The notes below the pieces were generated by a model. The model was not told the origin of the DNA and did not search any database. It saw only the letters and a list, made by a program, of their open reading frames with translations. A stretch of DNA of 64,000 nt from NCBI GenBank assembly GCA_014871385.1, contig CM026426.1, positions 68,998,674-69,062,673 of the forward strand, read 5' to 3'. The position numbers and the translations under genes were made by a program. This stretch comes from Ceratodon purpureus (taxonomy: Eukaryota > Streptophyta > Bryopsida > Pseudoditrichales > Ditrichaceae). Position 1 is the first letter of the stretch. Every line of letters begins with the position of its first letter. Shown in pieces: positions 10,835 to 21,186 of the stretch.

Positions 10835-11924
10835 CCCCTAAGTGCCCAGGAGAGCCAAAACAACTTTTTGCTGTTTCGGTCAGTTTAGAGAAAGGGGTTT
10901 AAATTGATATTTTTGCCTAATATTTTTACTGGATGCTCCATGTACTGCAAAGTGTATGTAGTAAAATTTGCAAATTGAAATTCCAATTTTAAGACCTTCA
11001 TCTAAAAATTTCAGATTTCAAGTCCAAAACAAACAGCTTAAAATTAGGCTTTTTTATAATAAAAAAATCTTGAAATATGTTCATAACCAAACCACCACTC
11101 AAATTCCAAAGATATCCAAGTCAAAAAATATACCAATTCCACAAGTGCAGCCTCTAAAATTTACGAAGTCAAGCTTCAATGTTTTCAATAATTTTTTAAT
11201 TACTTCTTTCGAAATTCATCAAGATTTCAGATGTTGGAATTTTTCAAAAATAATTTGGCTCAAAAATTGAAGACTTATAAAGACACCTAACCACCGTTCA
11301 GATTTTTCTAAAACCAAATATACGTGTCGTCATGCATGTTTTACTATATCATGGTTTTTAGATGTGCTTCTAGAAAACAATTTTTATGCTGAGCCAAAAA
11401 AAGGAATGAGTCAGTCACATTTTCCATGGGGCTACTCAACTGAATTAGACTTTGGAATATAAACATACTTCTGAAAAGAACCTTGGATACTCAGTTGCTT
11501 AAAGTTAGTTTCAGAATTATATAAGACTATGCTAATGGTCGAACAGAATTCTAAGTATTGAAAAAATGGTGATAGTAAAATCTTTATATCCAGTAAAAGA
11601 TTAGCTACAGTTGAAAATAATTTATAAAAGAAGAAAATTTAAAAAAAAAAAAACAAAATTGCACTATCAACTGCGCATCGAAAATCGGAAAGCGTGGTGT
11701 CCAAGTGTCGGAGGGTGGATTCGAACCCGGCACCAGCACCCTCGGGCTGCCATGTCAATTCGAATCCGTAGCCTCGGATCACCGGGCCACCCAGGCTTTG
11801 ACGATTTATGGTGTATTCTGAGCATACTTATATCAAGTCTGAGATCCTAAAAATTAAAAAAAAAATTAAAAAGGAAAAATTTTCAATTGCTTTAAGTGGA
11901 CGCCAAATTAGGCAAGGGCGTTAA
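10831..11924 (+). mobile_element. R1 copy 2, bounded by TTAA at both ends
   Basis: The repeat starts TTAACCCCTAAGTGCCCAGG and ends GGCAAGGGCGTTAA. The left end is well defined: the paralogous D2 copy is empty at this TTAA, and copy 4 (21187-22386) starts at the same base. Read inward, the right end (TTAACGCCCTTGCC) partly matches the left, so a TTAA-targeting piggyBac-like MITE is a plausible classification. Against a simple insertion, similarity to copy 1 continues about 60 bases past the right TTAA. No transposase frame is present. Confidence 0.6.
11643..11860 (-). repeat. single tRNA-like module in R1 copy 2
   Basis: One unit with minus-strand box B GGTTCGAATCC and an A-rich edge. Copy 1 has three such units and copy 4 has two. 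Confidence 0.65.
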
Positions 11925-12313
11925 AACAGATTCCAAACAAATCAGGCTTCAAGGTTAATCCTACGTCTGCAATCCCGGGTCACGTCTTAGACTATTATCA
12001 CATGTAATATATCGTATGATTTTGTGGCTTGTAATCTGTGATGAATATATATCACATCCAGTGTTTTTTATTTGTACATACCCGGTGGTTTCGGTTATGA
12101 TAGCAGCTTTAAGAGTAGTGATGGTTTTTATCCAGTCGATGTTTGTGAATCGTGAAACATTTTATAACACATTTCTAAAATCAACGATGGATTAGGACCT
12201 CGAAATGGAAAATCTTCGATAATCAACCAAAAATCAAAAGACGGGCCCGAAGATGAGGAGAACTGTGAAACATGGCAGAAATAAAATTGGAATCACTATG
12301 CATATTCTATGGA

Positions 12314-12868
12314 GTCTTTTGCCTCAGGAGGCAACTCACTTATTATGGGCACGGCTGTGTGGGATAATAAGTCAATTTAGACTTCTTATTCCGTTTTTTA
12401 TAACAAATAGTATGCTTCCTTTGACGGAATCAAAATTCATAATAAATACAATCTTATTAAATGCTTTATTGTAACTTGCACGATAACAAATTTAAGAACT
12501 AAACAAACTGTAGCATACAAATACATCATAGAAATTCTAAGTGGGATATATAAATGTGTGTGAAGAACCTTATTATGCATTTATTATGCCCTTATTATAA
12601 TTTTGTTTTATTATGTTTATAATAAAATTTATAATATGTCTTAAAATATGCATAATAAATCGTCTTATTTTACATTTATTATATATCATATCCAATTGTA
12701 GATAAACAATTTTAAGACATACAATACATATTTTGAAGCTTTCAACGTCTATTTTCTATTGAACTATATATCATCATAATCATAATTGATAAAGTCATAG
12801 TATTTTGTAAAATAAGATATAATAAATCTTCTTATAATAACTCGGAGTTGCCTCCCCGGGGTCTTTTG
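12314..12868. mobile_element. hAT-like MITE
   Basis: The element at 12322-12860 (539 bp) is bracketed by an 8-bp direct repeat GTCTTTTG (12314-12321 and 12861-12868), the usual hAT duplication length. The ends are imperfect inverted repeats, CCTCAGGAGGCAACTC and CCCGGGGAGGCAACTC (13 of 16 match), followed by related TTATTAT stretches on each side. The interior is AT-rich and non-coding. Confidence 0.75.
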
Positions 12869-13389
12869 TGCCTACTTATACATATTTGCAGCATATATAG
12901 GCGGTGGTAGAGTTGCTCTTAATTACTCAAAAAAATTTGGGAAAAAATATTCCATCTATAGTACTGACATGGTCTTCCACAAAAAGATTGAACAACACAA
13001 CATCATCTTCCAGTCTTGAATGCTCATATACATGGGTAAACCAGTGAACACACTACATATGCATAACATAATTTTAGGGGTGAAGGGTTTTAAGGTGAAA
13101 GAAACATCATTCTATTTAATGAAACACATGCATAGATGATAGGGGGAATAGACAGCCCTGAAGGATTTACATGCGCACATTAATAAAACAAAAATATATT
13201 ATAATATAGCCAAGTCAAGAAACATGTCCTTACAGTGTAAAATGTCGTCACACTTCTGCATGGTCATCGGAATGTCAGTGGATTTTTGATACAAGTATAT
13301 CTGCATCACCGGAGCACATATCTACCACATGGCATTGGAGACGCAAAATGCGTGTTTCTACATGTTCGGTACACTACGAGGTCCCCAAT
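12869..13389. other. AT-rich spacer downstream of family member B
   Basis: No gene or bounded repeat seen. This is the 3' side of the minus-strand RING-like gene. Confidence 0.5.
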
Positions 13390-15339
13390 CTAGATTCCCT
13401 GCTGCAGCAAGCTCTCAGCCTCTAGTGCTGCTTCAGCTCTGATTGCACGTATTTCTTCACGCTCTGCTGTGGAGACCGGATCCAGTTCTGGCTCGCATGT
13501 TGAGTCTGGATGTGCACGTTTGGGGAGAGGCTCCTCAAAGCATAAACTGTCCACTTCAGGGAGACGTTTCCCCACAGCAAGTTTCTGAGTCTCTTCTTGG
13601 ATCAAAGAATTCAGCGCGTCCTCCACCTTCACGCGCGCACTTACTGCATCCAGAGGCTTCAACCAACCCGCTTCGTCCATGCCGGTTCTGCAAGCAGAGA
13701 TTGCGCTACGCATGTCGTCGTCGTCGGTACTGAATCCCCACTGGCCTCTCCATAGCCCACCAGGTGCATGACTGCAAAACGGACAACGCGGATCCTTCGA
13801 CAGGACTACTTTGAACATGCAAAAAGGATGCAGCAAGCATCCACACGGAAGAGAAACAAAAGCATTGTCCACCCAAAATCGACCGCAGAGAACACATGGA
13901 ACAGCTGGTTCTACTTTCACCAACTTCATGCATGCTACAGGGAGGCGTGGCAGGAGTTGCTTCGGACGAATGCTGCTGCTGTCGACGATGACCACATCGA
14001 TGTCTGCGGTGATGACCCCCACCTCGTCTTGCAGCTCCTTCGTGGTTCGCCGTAGAAGCTGAATGCGATCTTGCAGCTCCGCAATCTGTTTTTAAACATT
14101 AGCGATGGACTCTGAGATGGTGTTAGCGATTGCTGTCTTTGCTCGCATATCTTCCTCCAGTTGAGAACTCTCCTCTGATAGCGGTGCGCAATGCTTCTTA
14201 CTGGCTCGTAACGACACCATGACCTCCCAGTTGGAATCCTCCGAAATAGAAAGTTCTGTCTTCTTGGCGCCCAGAAGTTCAAGTTCCTTTTCTGCATCCG
14301 CCAGGTGCTTGATCACGGTGAATAGCTTTTTCTCTGTCTTCCGTCTCTTCTCTTTTAGTGCCTGGAGCTGGTCCGGTCTTGCGTTCGGCGAAGGCGCACT
14401 TGCAACCGCTTCCACAATGGGACACAGTGGAGATGTCCGTGGAGCGCTGGATCGCTGCTGCCGCACCGCCTTGCTACCACAAATTGAACCTTGAAGGATT
14501 GCTCTCGTTGCCTCTGCACGCACCTCTTTCCGTGCAGGTGGACTACTTTCCGTGGGATCCGCAGACCCTTGCTGCCTTGCCGGAAAATCGGATGGCTTGA
14601 CTGGCAAATTCGCGCGCCTCAACTGTGATGTCGCATCCTCCCGTTCTGCATAAGCGGTCTGAAGATAATGCTGGAACAAGTTTATCATAGCTTGGATCTG
14701 CTCCCTCAAACATGGCGGCGTGAGTTTCTGTGGATTGACAATCAGATTCTGCACCCGCTTCTTCGCCAAGTCTGCTGCATAATCAGCCCAGTCCACTTGC
14801 GTCTGTCGTTGATAGAATAGGACAAGACCTCGAATGAAAGCTGTGCCAAATTCGCCATTGTCAGGATGCGTTCCACCATACACTCTCTGGTACATGTGCA
14901 AAGCGTCTCTTGCTGCGTCACGATCTGTCATCAATCGCAAGGAGTGACGGTTTCCATGCTTGTTAAGAGGATACGTAGCAAGCAAATCATCAAGTGGCAC
15001 ACCATGCTCGTCCTTCATCAAACTTTCGAATGGAACCCCTTCAGCACAGAGACCACCGACTTTCTCAAAAAAGTGCTTGTTGTATTTTGCATTCTCAGCT
15101 CCCAAGAGGAAGGGTGCCCGCTTCAACAACTCTAGAGTCATAGTCTGCGGAAGCTTCCGAAGATCAAAAGGCTCCCGCCAGATGGTGAGGTGACTGGAGT
15201 GAATATCCTCCACGGCCTTCGTTGGCCGCGATGGCCGCTGCAACCGTTGGAAAACTTCGTCGTCGGTATCAGACGATGACTCAGGAATAGCACGTCGCTT
15301 GCCAGCGGCCTTCTCCTTCCGGCTCATCGTGCGGCTCAT
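13390..15339 (-). pseudogene. RING-like family member B with one in-frame stop
   Basis: The frame from ATG at 15339 (MSRTMSRKEKAAGKRR, basic N-terminus as in the paralogues) runs to 13390 and is interrupted once, by TAA at 14094-14092 (codon 416), in the middle of a heptad-rich coiled coil that continues in the same frame on both sides (IANTISESIANV, stop, KQIAELQDRIQLLRR). Parts: N-terminal conserved domain (LLGAENAKYNKHFFEK, GLCAEGVPF, PDNGEFGTAFIRGL, VDWADYA), low-complexity linker, coiled coil, RING-like domain starting at Cys482 with the same C-x2-C-x13-C-x-C-x2-H-x2-C-x11-C-x2-C spacing as the relatives, and a tail with a KRAHP basic patch. It is much more diverged from A and C than they are from each other. 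A recent nonsense change is the simplest reading. A hidden intron is less likely because the frame and heptads are continuous. Confidence 0.75.
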
Positions 15340-16263
15340 TCCAAACGTAGAGAGTGTGTTCTCCAAGACTGCAACGAATACGTACCCCTCCCACGAGCTA
15401 GAATGTGCAGAAAACAACTTTACAATCGTGAACAAAGACTGCGATTGACAAACAATGCTTTAGCAAGATCTAAATATCATGCGTAACTCGCTATGGCTTC
15501 ATGCGGTAGAACTCAGTTTCATAGATGCCACTTTCTCTGAACGAAGGGATGCTTGAATTCGATCAAGCTAATTGTAAGGGTGCCCTGCTCACCACTGCTG
15601 GATGCAGTGATACTGGTTTCCATTTTTAAATATTATGGATCCACGGCCTCGGATGTCTACAAGTCATGATACTTTGGACATTGTCCTCTGGGTCTTCCCT
15701 TATTTTATGCCCTGGTTGTCATGTCTTTGATGAATTTCAGAAGTCCTGGAGTGTGGATTATATTATAGAGTTTGTATTATCTGGATACGCACCACGAATA
15801 AGACAGGGTCATGGAGATTGGGAAAAAGTAGCAAATCTGAAGAACTCCAATAGCTACAAGGACATTAGTTGCATCTGTCGGAACGTGAGATGCACTGGCT
15901 GCGGCACTCCATGACGCACAATAGTCAACTGGGGGTGATAACTTACAAGCACGGTGTACTCAAACTAGGGACCCTGACGGCGCTAATGAACAAGAAGAGT
16001 GCATGAGTACGCATGGTAGTGGACTGCGCATCACACGTGAAGGGGTATAAATCAAAACGGAGGACAACTAGTACAGTGTACACACACAAGTGTATGAGAA
16101 GATATATACATGCATGCATATTTCTCAACAACCACCTGTATATGCATTTGTATTTTTCAGTAAATTATGTTTTCTACATTTGTTATTTCCTCAAAAAGTC
16201 TTCTTTCATTTCTTGGCTTCTCTAAATTGAATTTAATAGAACAGTAGTACATCTTAATACAAG
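15340..16263. other. 5' flank of member B and spacer
   Basis: Contains the upstream region of the minus-strand gene; an upstream in-frame ATG at 15435 exists but lacks support from the paralogues. Small plus-strand frames (15666-15914, 16013-16225) show nothing recognisable. Confidence 0.45.
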
Positions 16264-17168
16264 CTTGGAATCTGTTATAACTCCCTTGCCTAATTTGGCG
16301 TCCAGTAAAAGCTATTAAGAATTTTGCATAACATGATTTTATTTAATTTTGAGGATCTCAGATGTGATATAAGTATGCTCAGAAGTTTCACATATATCGT
16401 CAAAGCCTTGGTGGCTTGGTGTTCCGAGGCTTCGGGTTCGAACTGACGTGGCGGCCCCAGGGCGCTGGTGCCGGGTTCGAATCCTCCCTCCGACACCCAC
16501 CCCACCACGCTTTCCCCTGCGCAGTTGAACGTGCATAATATATTTTTCTATTTTTTTCTTCTTTTATAAGTTATTTTCACTAAGGTGTTCTTTTACTGTA
16601 TATGAAGATTTTACTATCACCATTTTTTCAATACTTAGAATTATGTTCGACAATTAGCATAGTCTCGTATAATTCTTAAACTAATTTAAGCAACTGAGTA
16701 TCCTAGGTTCTTTTCAGAAGTATCTTTATATTCCAAAGTTTAATTAGGTTGAGTACCCCCATGGAAAATTTGAGAGACTCATTCCTTTTTTTGGCTCTCA
16801 TAAAAATTGTTTTCTAGAAGCACATCCAAAAAACATGATATAGTAAAACATGCATGACGTCACGTATATTTGGTTTTAGAAAAATCTGAACGGTGGTTAG
16901 GTGCCTTTATAACTTTTCAATTTTTGAGCCAAATTATTTTTGAAAAATTCCAAAATCTCAAATTTTGACGAATTTTAAAAGAATAATTTCCTATTGATAA
17001 TAATTGTTATGAATTTAGATTAACATGAACTATGTGATGGTATAATTTCCATTATTTAATTCCACTTGTTCTGGAAAATCATATTTAAGATCTCACTTTT
17101 TGAACCAGGGATGAAACTTGACATAAATCAAATCTATGATTTTTCGAAAAATCACAAGATCTTATCTG
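16264..17168 (-). repeat. R1 copy 3, inverted orientation
   Basis: Runs from CTTGGAATCTGTTATAACTC to CACAAGATCTTATCTGC. It matches copy 1 in reverse complement over its whole length, including the 190-base left part that copies 2 and 4 lack. It carries one tRNA-like module. Confidence 0.8.
16344..16545 (+). repeat. single tRNA-like module in R1 copy 3
   Basis: The plus strand here has box B GGTTCGAATCC near 16474-16484 and a box A-like TGGCTTGGTGT about 60 bases upstream. Confidence 0.65.
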
Positions 17169-17171
17169 CAG

Positions 17172-17505
17172 CTTTTCATCCCTCCATTTATCATCCATCC
17201 ATTTATCATCGGGATATTGCTTGATTACTTCACTAAGAAGTTTCTTTTTAATTTCATTAATTAAAGATATTGCTTTTCACCTTGCCTTGCCTCTATTTTT
17301 TTATTTTTTTTTAAATTTTATTTTATTTTTTAAATTTAATTTTTTATTTCATTTAGGTTTATTTATGTGCAAACTATTTGAGGGTCAAGAGTAGTTCCCT
17401 GTGATGTGAATACGAAACTCTATTTTTCATCCCTTCGTTTATCATCCACCCATTTTTCATCCCTCCATTGATCATCCATCCATTTATCATCCCTCCATTC
17501 TTCTT
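17172..17505 (+). repeat. degenerate CATCCATTTAT minisatellite
   Basis: Two clusters (about 17172-17212 and 17424-17505) of a 13-14 base word of the type TTTATCATCCATCCA, with a further pair near 17590-17620, separated by T-rich DNA. Confidence 0.6.
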
Positions 17506-18635
17506 AGAATTATATCGAGTTTAGTTCTTCTTGTCACAATTTGAGAGTGAGGGTTGGTTTTGTTTGAGAGTGAACCTGAAACTTGATTTTTCGTCCATCC
17601 ATTTATCATCCATATTTAAAAGATTGCTTCACCTTGCCATTTCTTTCAAATTAGCGACCCTCTTGGATGGAAATGTTTTCGTACATGATAATTTTAAATT
17701 GGATGAAAACCGTCACAAATAATTATGGATGTGCTTATATTGGGCCTAGTAATTTGGACGTGCTATCCTTCATTTTACTTAATTTGAAACAATTTGCTAT
17801 GCATGACAATAATTGTGCTGCATTAGAGAAATCAGATAATGATGCGAATCCAAAAATCATTAAATATTTTTGAAGCCTCCCTGATACGATTTTCTAAGAG
17901 TAACTCCACTGACATTACATTGCGCAAGCTTCATTTTTCCCAAGACCCAGTTTATTATGTCAATTAAGGAATTTGTTCATGATTATAAAATGTTTTCATA
18001 TGAGTTATGGCATGGCTACAGGCACTCCATATTACTTATATAGGCAGTACCATATCATTTTCTGGTCTTCCCACAGCGATTCAAGAATGCGCATATTTGA
18101 ATATGCGGATTTTTTTCGTAAGTGACTTAGGATTTTAAATAAATTGTATTATCTAAGATTTCAGTGCTGTTGTAACACATGATTACAAGTATGTAGTATC
18201 TGTGTCACGTCACATCCAACCTCATGCTTTTTAAATTGCATTTGACGGCGGAGGCCGTGCGTAACTCACACTGCTGAAGTCATTGTTGAATGATAAACTA
18301 GTCCGATGTAGCAAAGCGTCGATGTCAATGGGAGGCGAGGTGACCGTAACTGTACAGGTGTGATTATTTTTCTTATCAGCCGCCTCTTCCCTGTCCAAGT
18401 AACCGTAATTAGAATCATGACTTCGAAATCCTTGCCCACTAACAGTGTACTTGGAGCTCTACAATGCCTGAATACTCTTTTGCCTGGGCGACGTTTCACA
18501 GCCCACCTTGCTATATGTAGTTTGTGTCTTCTCGCTTTGTGCTCATGCTTTCCTAGTTGTTGTAACATGATCACAGTGTAGGTCCGTCTCTATTGTTTAA
18601 TCTCCACCGCATAGGTTAGACAGTATCACGTTGCC
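17506..18635. other. spacer upstream of family member C
   Basis: AT-rich DNA with small frames of no recognisable content. The last few hundred bases before 18636 should hold the promoter of member C, but I could not place a specific element. Confidence 0.45.
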
Positions 18636-20300
18636 ATGGGAAACGGGAAGGGGTCAGAGAAGAAGCACAAGAAACGAAGGTCCGAAGCCACCGAAGGTCA
18701 GAGAAGTCCGCAACCTCGCAAGTCACGTAAGTCTGTCCAGAAGGAACTCCCAGAGTCCACCAGCGGAGATAGAGAAACGACTCCAGAGGGCCCAGATGTC
18801 GAATCAGTCGAAGTCCCTCCTGCGTTTGAGGTGGGGAACTCCGAGTTTGATGCAGCATTCGACCTTGAAGCAATCCCATTGGCGCTGCGTGAACGAATGG
18901 TGGCAGCTGCACCGATGTTGCTGGGCCGCAATGCAGAATATGACAACATGTTTTTCCATGACAAGGTGGGGTTGTGTGACAGGGGCCCGACAGTAGATGA
19001 TGTTTCCAAGGTTTACCCACATATTCTGGAATCCGACATCAAGAAGGTATGGCGCCCGGGTTCGCAGTTGAATCGATTTGAGATTGCAAATTGCTTGGAC
19101 AAGGAGCAGGCTCAGCTTTTCTCGCAGCACAACTACCGTGTGTATGGCAACTGTCCTGACAATGCCTACTTTGCCATGCGTTTTCTCAAGGCTGCTTATG
19201 CAACATTTGTGCATGGCTTGGACGTGAACTGGGTGGCGGAGGCCACGGTGCGCCGAAGCAAGCGCTTCGCAACCGCATTGAAGAACCCGAAGAAGCTGGG
19301 ACCAGTGGCGTTGCGCCGGCAGGTGGAAGGTCTCTGCGAGCTGATGGCTTCAGTGGCATCTGGCACACCAGAGCGCCAGATAATGCCACGAAGTGCAGAT
19401 CGTGCACTCAGAGAAGTAGTGGCTGCCATAGCAACCGCAACTCTAGCACAGACAGCGTTGGAAACGCTTCAGCGGGATCACGACTCGGCATTGGGCATTG
19501 TGAATGCCTTTACAGATGCAGAGTATAGTCGGCTGGAGTTGGAATGCAATGCGGCGAACACGGAGCTCTCGCGTTTGTTCCGGGAGGGGACAGCAACAGA
19601 ATACAAGGTTCACGCGGAAATGGCGCGGCTTCTTTCAGCGAGGCTCTCGTCGATGCAAGAGGAGCAGATGATTGCGCGATCTCGAATTTTAGAGCTCAAG
19701 TCGGGTCCACTTCAAGATGCCACTGCCGCTCACAATCAAGCCCTTGCTGACGTCGCTGCCGCGGAGGCGAGCCTGCTCAAGAGTGAACAGGAGTATTTGA
19801 TCCTGCGCCCACGCTCCGTTTTTGTGTACCCGAGCGCATACTCCGTACCTGCGTTAGTATACCGTATGACTCATATCTGCTCAATCTGCAACAAAGGTTT
19901 TGTCTCCAATGCAACAATACTCGGTTCTTGCGGATGCCTCTTCCACAATGTGTGTGTGGCACAACTGATTGACTCTAACCTCTATCAATGCCCCATGTGT
20001 GGCGACCTCGACCCAGCGTGGGTAGCTCAATTCGACGGCAAACTTGACGACCAGCAGGAGGCGTGGGTCGAAGACACAATGCAGAATCTTAGGAATGTTG
20101 TGGGAGCGCGGAATGGTGCTGCAGTCACCATGCATACGGCCCTGAACCTGAATTCAGAATGTCATGACTTCTTACTGTCGAAGGAAGGCAATGCATTGCC
20201 CAGCGAGGAAGCCTTGGCCCAGACTCCAGTATCATGTTCTTCAGATACGCACAAACTGTTCGAGCGATCACCTGGAGATCCTCCTTCTGCACAACGTTGA
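18636..20300 (+). CDS. RING-like family member C, coiled-coil protein (554 aa)
   Basis: Intronless, intact frame of 554 codons. The N-terminus is strongly basic (GKGSEKKHKKRR, then PRKSRKSVQK), a likely nuclear-localisation region. Next comes the conserved domain shared closely with the 5092 gene (EVGNSEFDAAFDLEAIPLA, GLCDRG, VDDVSKVYPHILESDIK, PDNAYFAMRFLKAAYATFVH, VNWVAEA), then a coiled coil of about 150 residues, then a RING-like domain with Cys415, Cys418, Cys432, Cys434, His437, Cys440, Cys452 and Cys455, spaced exactly as in A and B. It has a C-terminal extension of about 50 residues absent from A. Likely a zinc-binding, oligomeric nuclear protein, possibly an E3 ubiquitin ligase by analogy with RING proteins; the substrate is unknown. 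Confidence 0.87.
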   Translation: MGNGKGSEKKHKKRRSEATEGQRSPQPRKSRKSVQKELPESTSGDRETTPEGPDVESVEVPPAFEVGNSEFDAAFDLEAIPLALRERMVAAAPMLLGRNAEYDNMFFHDKVGLCDRGPTVDDVSKVYPHILESDIKKVWRPGSQLNRFEIANCLDKEQAQLFSQHNYRVYGNCPDNAYFAMRFLKAAYATFVHGLDVNWVAEATVRRSKRFATALKNPKKLGPVALRRQVEGLCELMASVASGTPERQIMPRSADRALREVVAAIATATLAQTALETLQRDHDSALGIVNAFTDAEYSRLELECNAANTELSRLFREGTATEYKVHAEMARLLSARLSSMQEEQMIARSRILELKSGPLQDATAAHNQALADVAAAEASLLKSEQEYLILRPRSVFVYPSAYSVPALVYRMTHICSICNKGFVSNATILGSCGCLFHNVCVAQLIDSNLYQCPMCGDLDPAWVAQFDGKLDDQQEAWVEDTMQNLRNVVGARNGAAVTMHTALNLNSECHDFLLSKEGNALPSEEALAQTPVSCSSDTHKLFERSPGDPPSAQR

Positions 20301-21186
20301 TCAGGACATGGTAGTTACTTACCAGAGGGAAGCCGAGGGCTAGCTTCACCAATCTCCATGTGCCATCTCTACCCATGCTTACCTTTCCGTAGTTGACAAT
20401 CCAGCAGGTTATTGGTAGGATCAATGGTTATTGATTAGGTACAGTTGCATTATAGTTGAGGACATATTGCCGCATGTCTGCAATTTCCTGGCTGAAACTA
20501 CCATGTTTTGAAATAGACGGTTCATATGAATAAATTACCTGTTGTGTTTGTCATACATTCTCTGATACCAAGAGCACCTTCGGAACATGCAACAGTCGGT
20601 GATGTTGAATTGTTAAGTAGTGGACCGTTGTTAAATAGTAGCCTTGTTGTGCTCTTGTTCATCTGCACTTGCAACTGCAATTCCACCACTGCATCTGGCT
20701 GCCGCCGAAATCCCCATGTCGCATTGTTTGTTTCTCCATTGTTCTGCAACGGGAGCACATCAAGAGGTGACATTATTCACTCTGATAATGGAAAGGAAGG
20801 ACTAAAGAATCGTGAAATTCCCACGGCAGTTCAGATTCTACCACTCTGTAACGGTAGACCAGGATTCGGGATTCAGCGGGTTACTACATCTTTGATGAAT
20901 GTGAAGAGGGACGGGTAAGACTTCATTGCACTAAAGAGCGCTAGAAACAGTCTTCACCACTCAAACAAAGTAACATAATAGTCTTCTGAAGAAGCAAAAA
21001 CCTTATTCACTGGTCCTACACTTGAACTAATTCGTTTCATGATTTTTCCTTAGCTTTTATTAAGATTTTATCTTCTTACACCATTCTTGGTTGTGTTCTG
21101 TATCTTTACTATCAAAAATCGTTTCGTGCTTTACCATCCTTTCTAAATTTTTTCCCAGCCATTTTACATCTATGAGTTTTTGAATT
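20301..21186. other. 3' flank of member C
   Basis: A plus-strand frame at 20526-20918 (130 codons) has a hydrophobic, cysteine-containing stretch (SSLVVLLFICTCNC) but no recognised domain or homologous context; not called as a gene. Confidence 0.4.

Noticed and set aside
20526-20918. 130-codon frame downstream of gene C
   Set aside because: No domain, ambiguous composition and no supporting context; could be chance.
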